Shown here: positions 63,742-64,000 of the stretch, one piece after another
How positions within the stretch are numbered: position 1 is the first letter of the stretch
Layout: every line of letters begins with the position of its first letter
DNA from: BOG-908 sp965198825
GTDB taxonomy: Bacteria; Pseudomonadota; Alphaproteobacteria; Acetobacterales; Acetobacteraceae
Length of the DNA: 64,000 nt
Assembly: GCA_965198825.1 (NCBI GenBank)
Contig: CBDAQB010000001.1
Location: 682,001 to 746,000, forward strand
Direction: 5' to 3'
Notes under the pieces: model-generated
What the model saw: the letters and a program-made list of their open reading frames with translations, nothing else
The model's database searches: none
What the model was told of the DNA's origin: nothing
Program-made: the position numbers and the translations under genes

Positions 63742-64000
63742 TCATCGAGGCGGAGGTTTGCCGGAGAATTGCTCGACGAGGTCGGCGAGGTGGCCGATTT
63801 CGGCGAGCGCCATGCCTTCGGCGACGGCGCCTCGGCCGCCTCTGGCGACGCGGCGAGGGAGGACGGCGCGGGCGAAGCCTAGTTTCTGGGCTTCCTTGAG
63901 GCGGGCGTCGGCCTGGGCGACCTGGCGGACTTCGCCCGAGAGGCCGATTTCGCCGAAATAGACCGAGCCTGCGTCTGTCGGGGTTTCGGTGGCGGCGGAG
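63742..64000 (-). CDS. radA: DNA repair protein RadA, C-terminal part only
   Basis: The visible 86 residues are the end of the Lon-like domain of RadA/Sms, a RecA-related helicase in recombination. VYFGEIGLSGEVRQVAQADA is a conserved segment just before the C-terminus, followed by RLKEAQKLGFARAVLPRR and LADLVEQFSGKPPPR at the end. The start lies beyond the window. Confidence 0.92.
   Translation of the reverse strand, partial: SAATETPTDAGSVYFGEIGLSGEVRQVAQADARLKEAQKLGFARAVLPRRVARGGRGAVAEGMALAEIGHLADLVEQFSGKPPPR

Overview
The window is a chromosomal segment of a GC-rich alphaproteobacterium, most likely in the Acetobacteraceae (order Rhodospirillales). The grounds are the fused transaldolase/glucose-6-phosphate isomerase inside a pentose-phosphate operon, the cvpA-purF-SDR block with radA beyond it, the YciB, YfgM-like/BamB/Der run, and an AT-rich intergenic palindrome repeated at about 19 sites that is reminiscent of acetic-acid-bacterium relatives. 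Genus cannot be fixed from the sequence alone. No rRNA, tRNA, CRISPR array or prophage was seen.

Layout. Positions 1-8608 (minus strand) hold a sugar-phosphate operon read tal-pgi, gnd, zwf, two Cof-type HAD phosphatases, pgl, rpiA (cut by the window edge); most junctions overlap by 1-4 bases. Positions 8843-13164 (minus) hold an RND efflux permease and its periplasmic adaptor. Positions 13931-21053 (plus) hold a run of exported proteins: a Tat-exported flavin amine oxidase, a RidA-type imine deaminase with a signal peptide, a TonB-dependent receptor fused to an OmpA domain, and gamma-glutamyltransferase. An IS1595-family element (21157-22086) follows. Next come dsbB-coq7, an amino-acid permease with a PPOX flavoprotein, an acyl carrier protein with an unknown partner, and an HDAC-like deacylase with a DUF192 protein.

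Positions 28.7-41.7 kb are an accessory-looking stretch of exported or membrane proteins of unknown role. They include an exported HD-like protein, a HAF-repeat protein, a DUF4214 protein and several small secreted proteins. Among them is a signalling pair: a membrane cyclase with a b-haem-like anchor and a [2Fe-2S] domain, divergent from a Crp/Fnr regulator. Positions 41.8-47.4 kb carry an EthD protein, a FUSC transporter, a PEP-CTERM-like protein, and a methyltransferase/PAAR pair divergent from an Ala/Leu/Ser-rich protein. Positions 47.5-51.8 kb carry an SDR, a PHB-depolymerase-type esterase, a phosphate permease with a Pho-box-like site, and a lipoprotein. An IS630-family element (51908-53050) precedes the housekeeping block yciB, yfgM-like, bamB, der, ligT-like, SDR-purF-cvpA, a diguanylate cyclase, and radA (cut by the window edge).

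The dispersed AT-rich palindrome sits at most transcription-unit ends. Both insertion sequences landed inside copies of it, and in a few genes it supplies the last codons or the stop codon. A second palindromic element of about 125 bp occurs twice in opposite orientations. The most interesting candidate systems are the exported oxidase/RidA/receptor/GGT run, the PAAR-methyltransferase/Ala-rich locus, and the exported HD-like protein.
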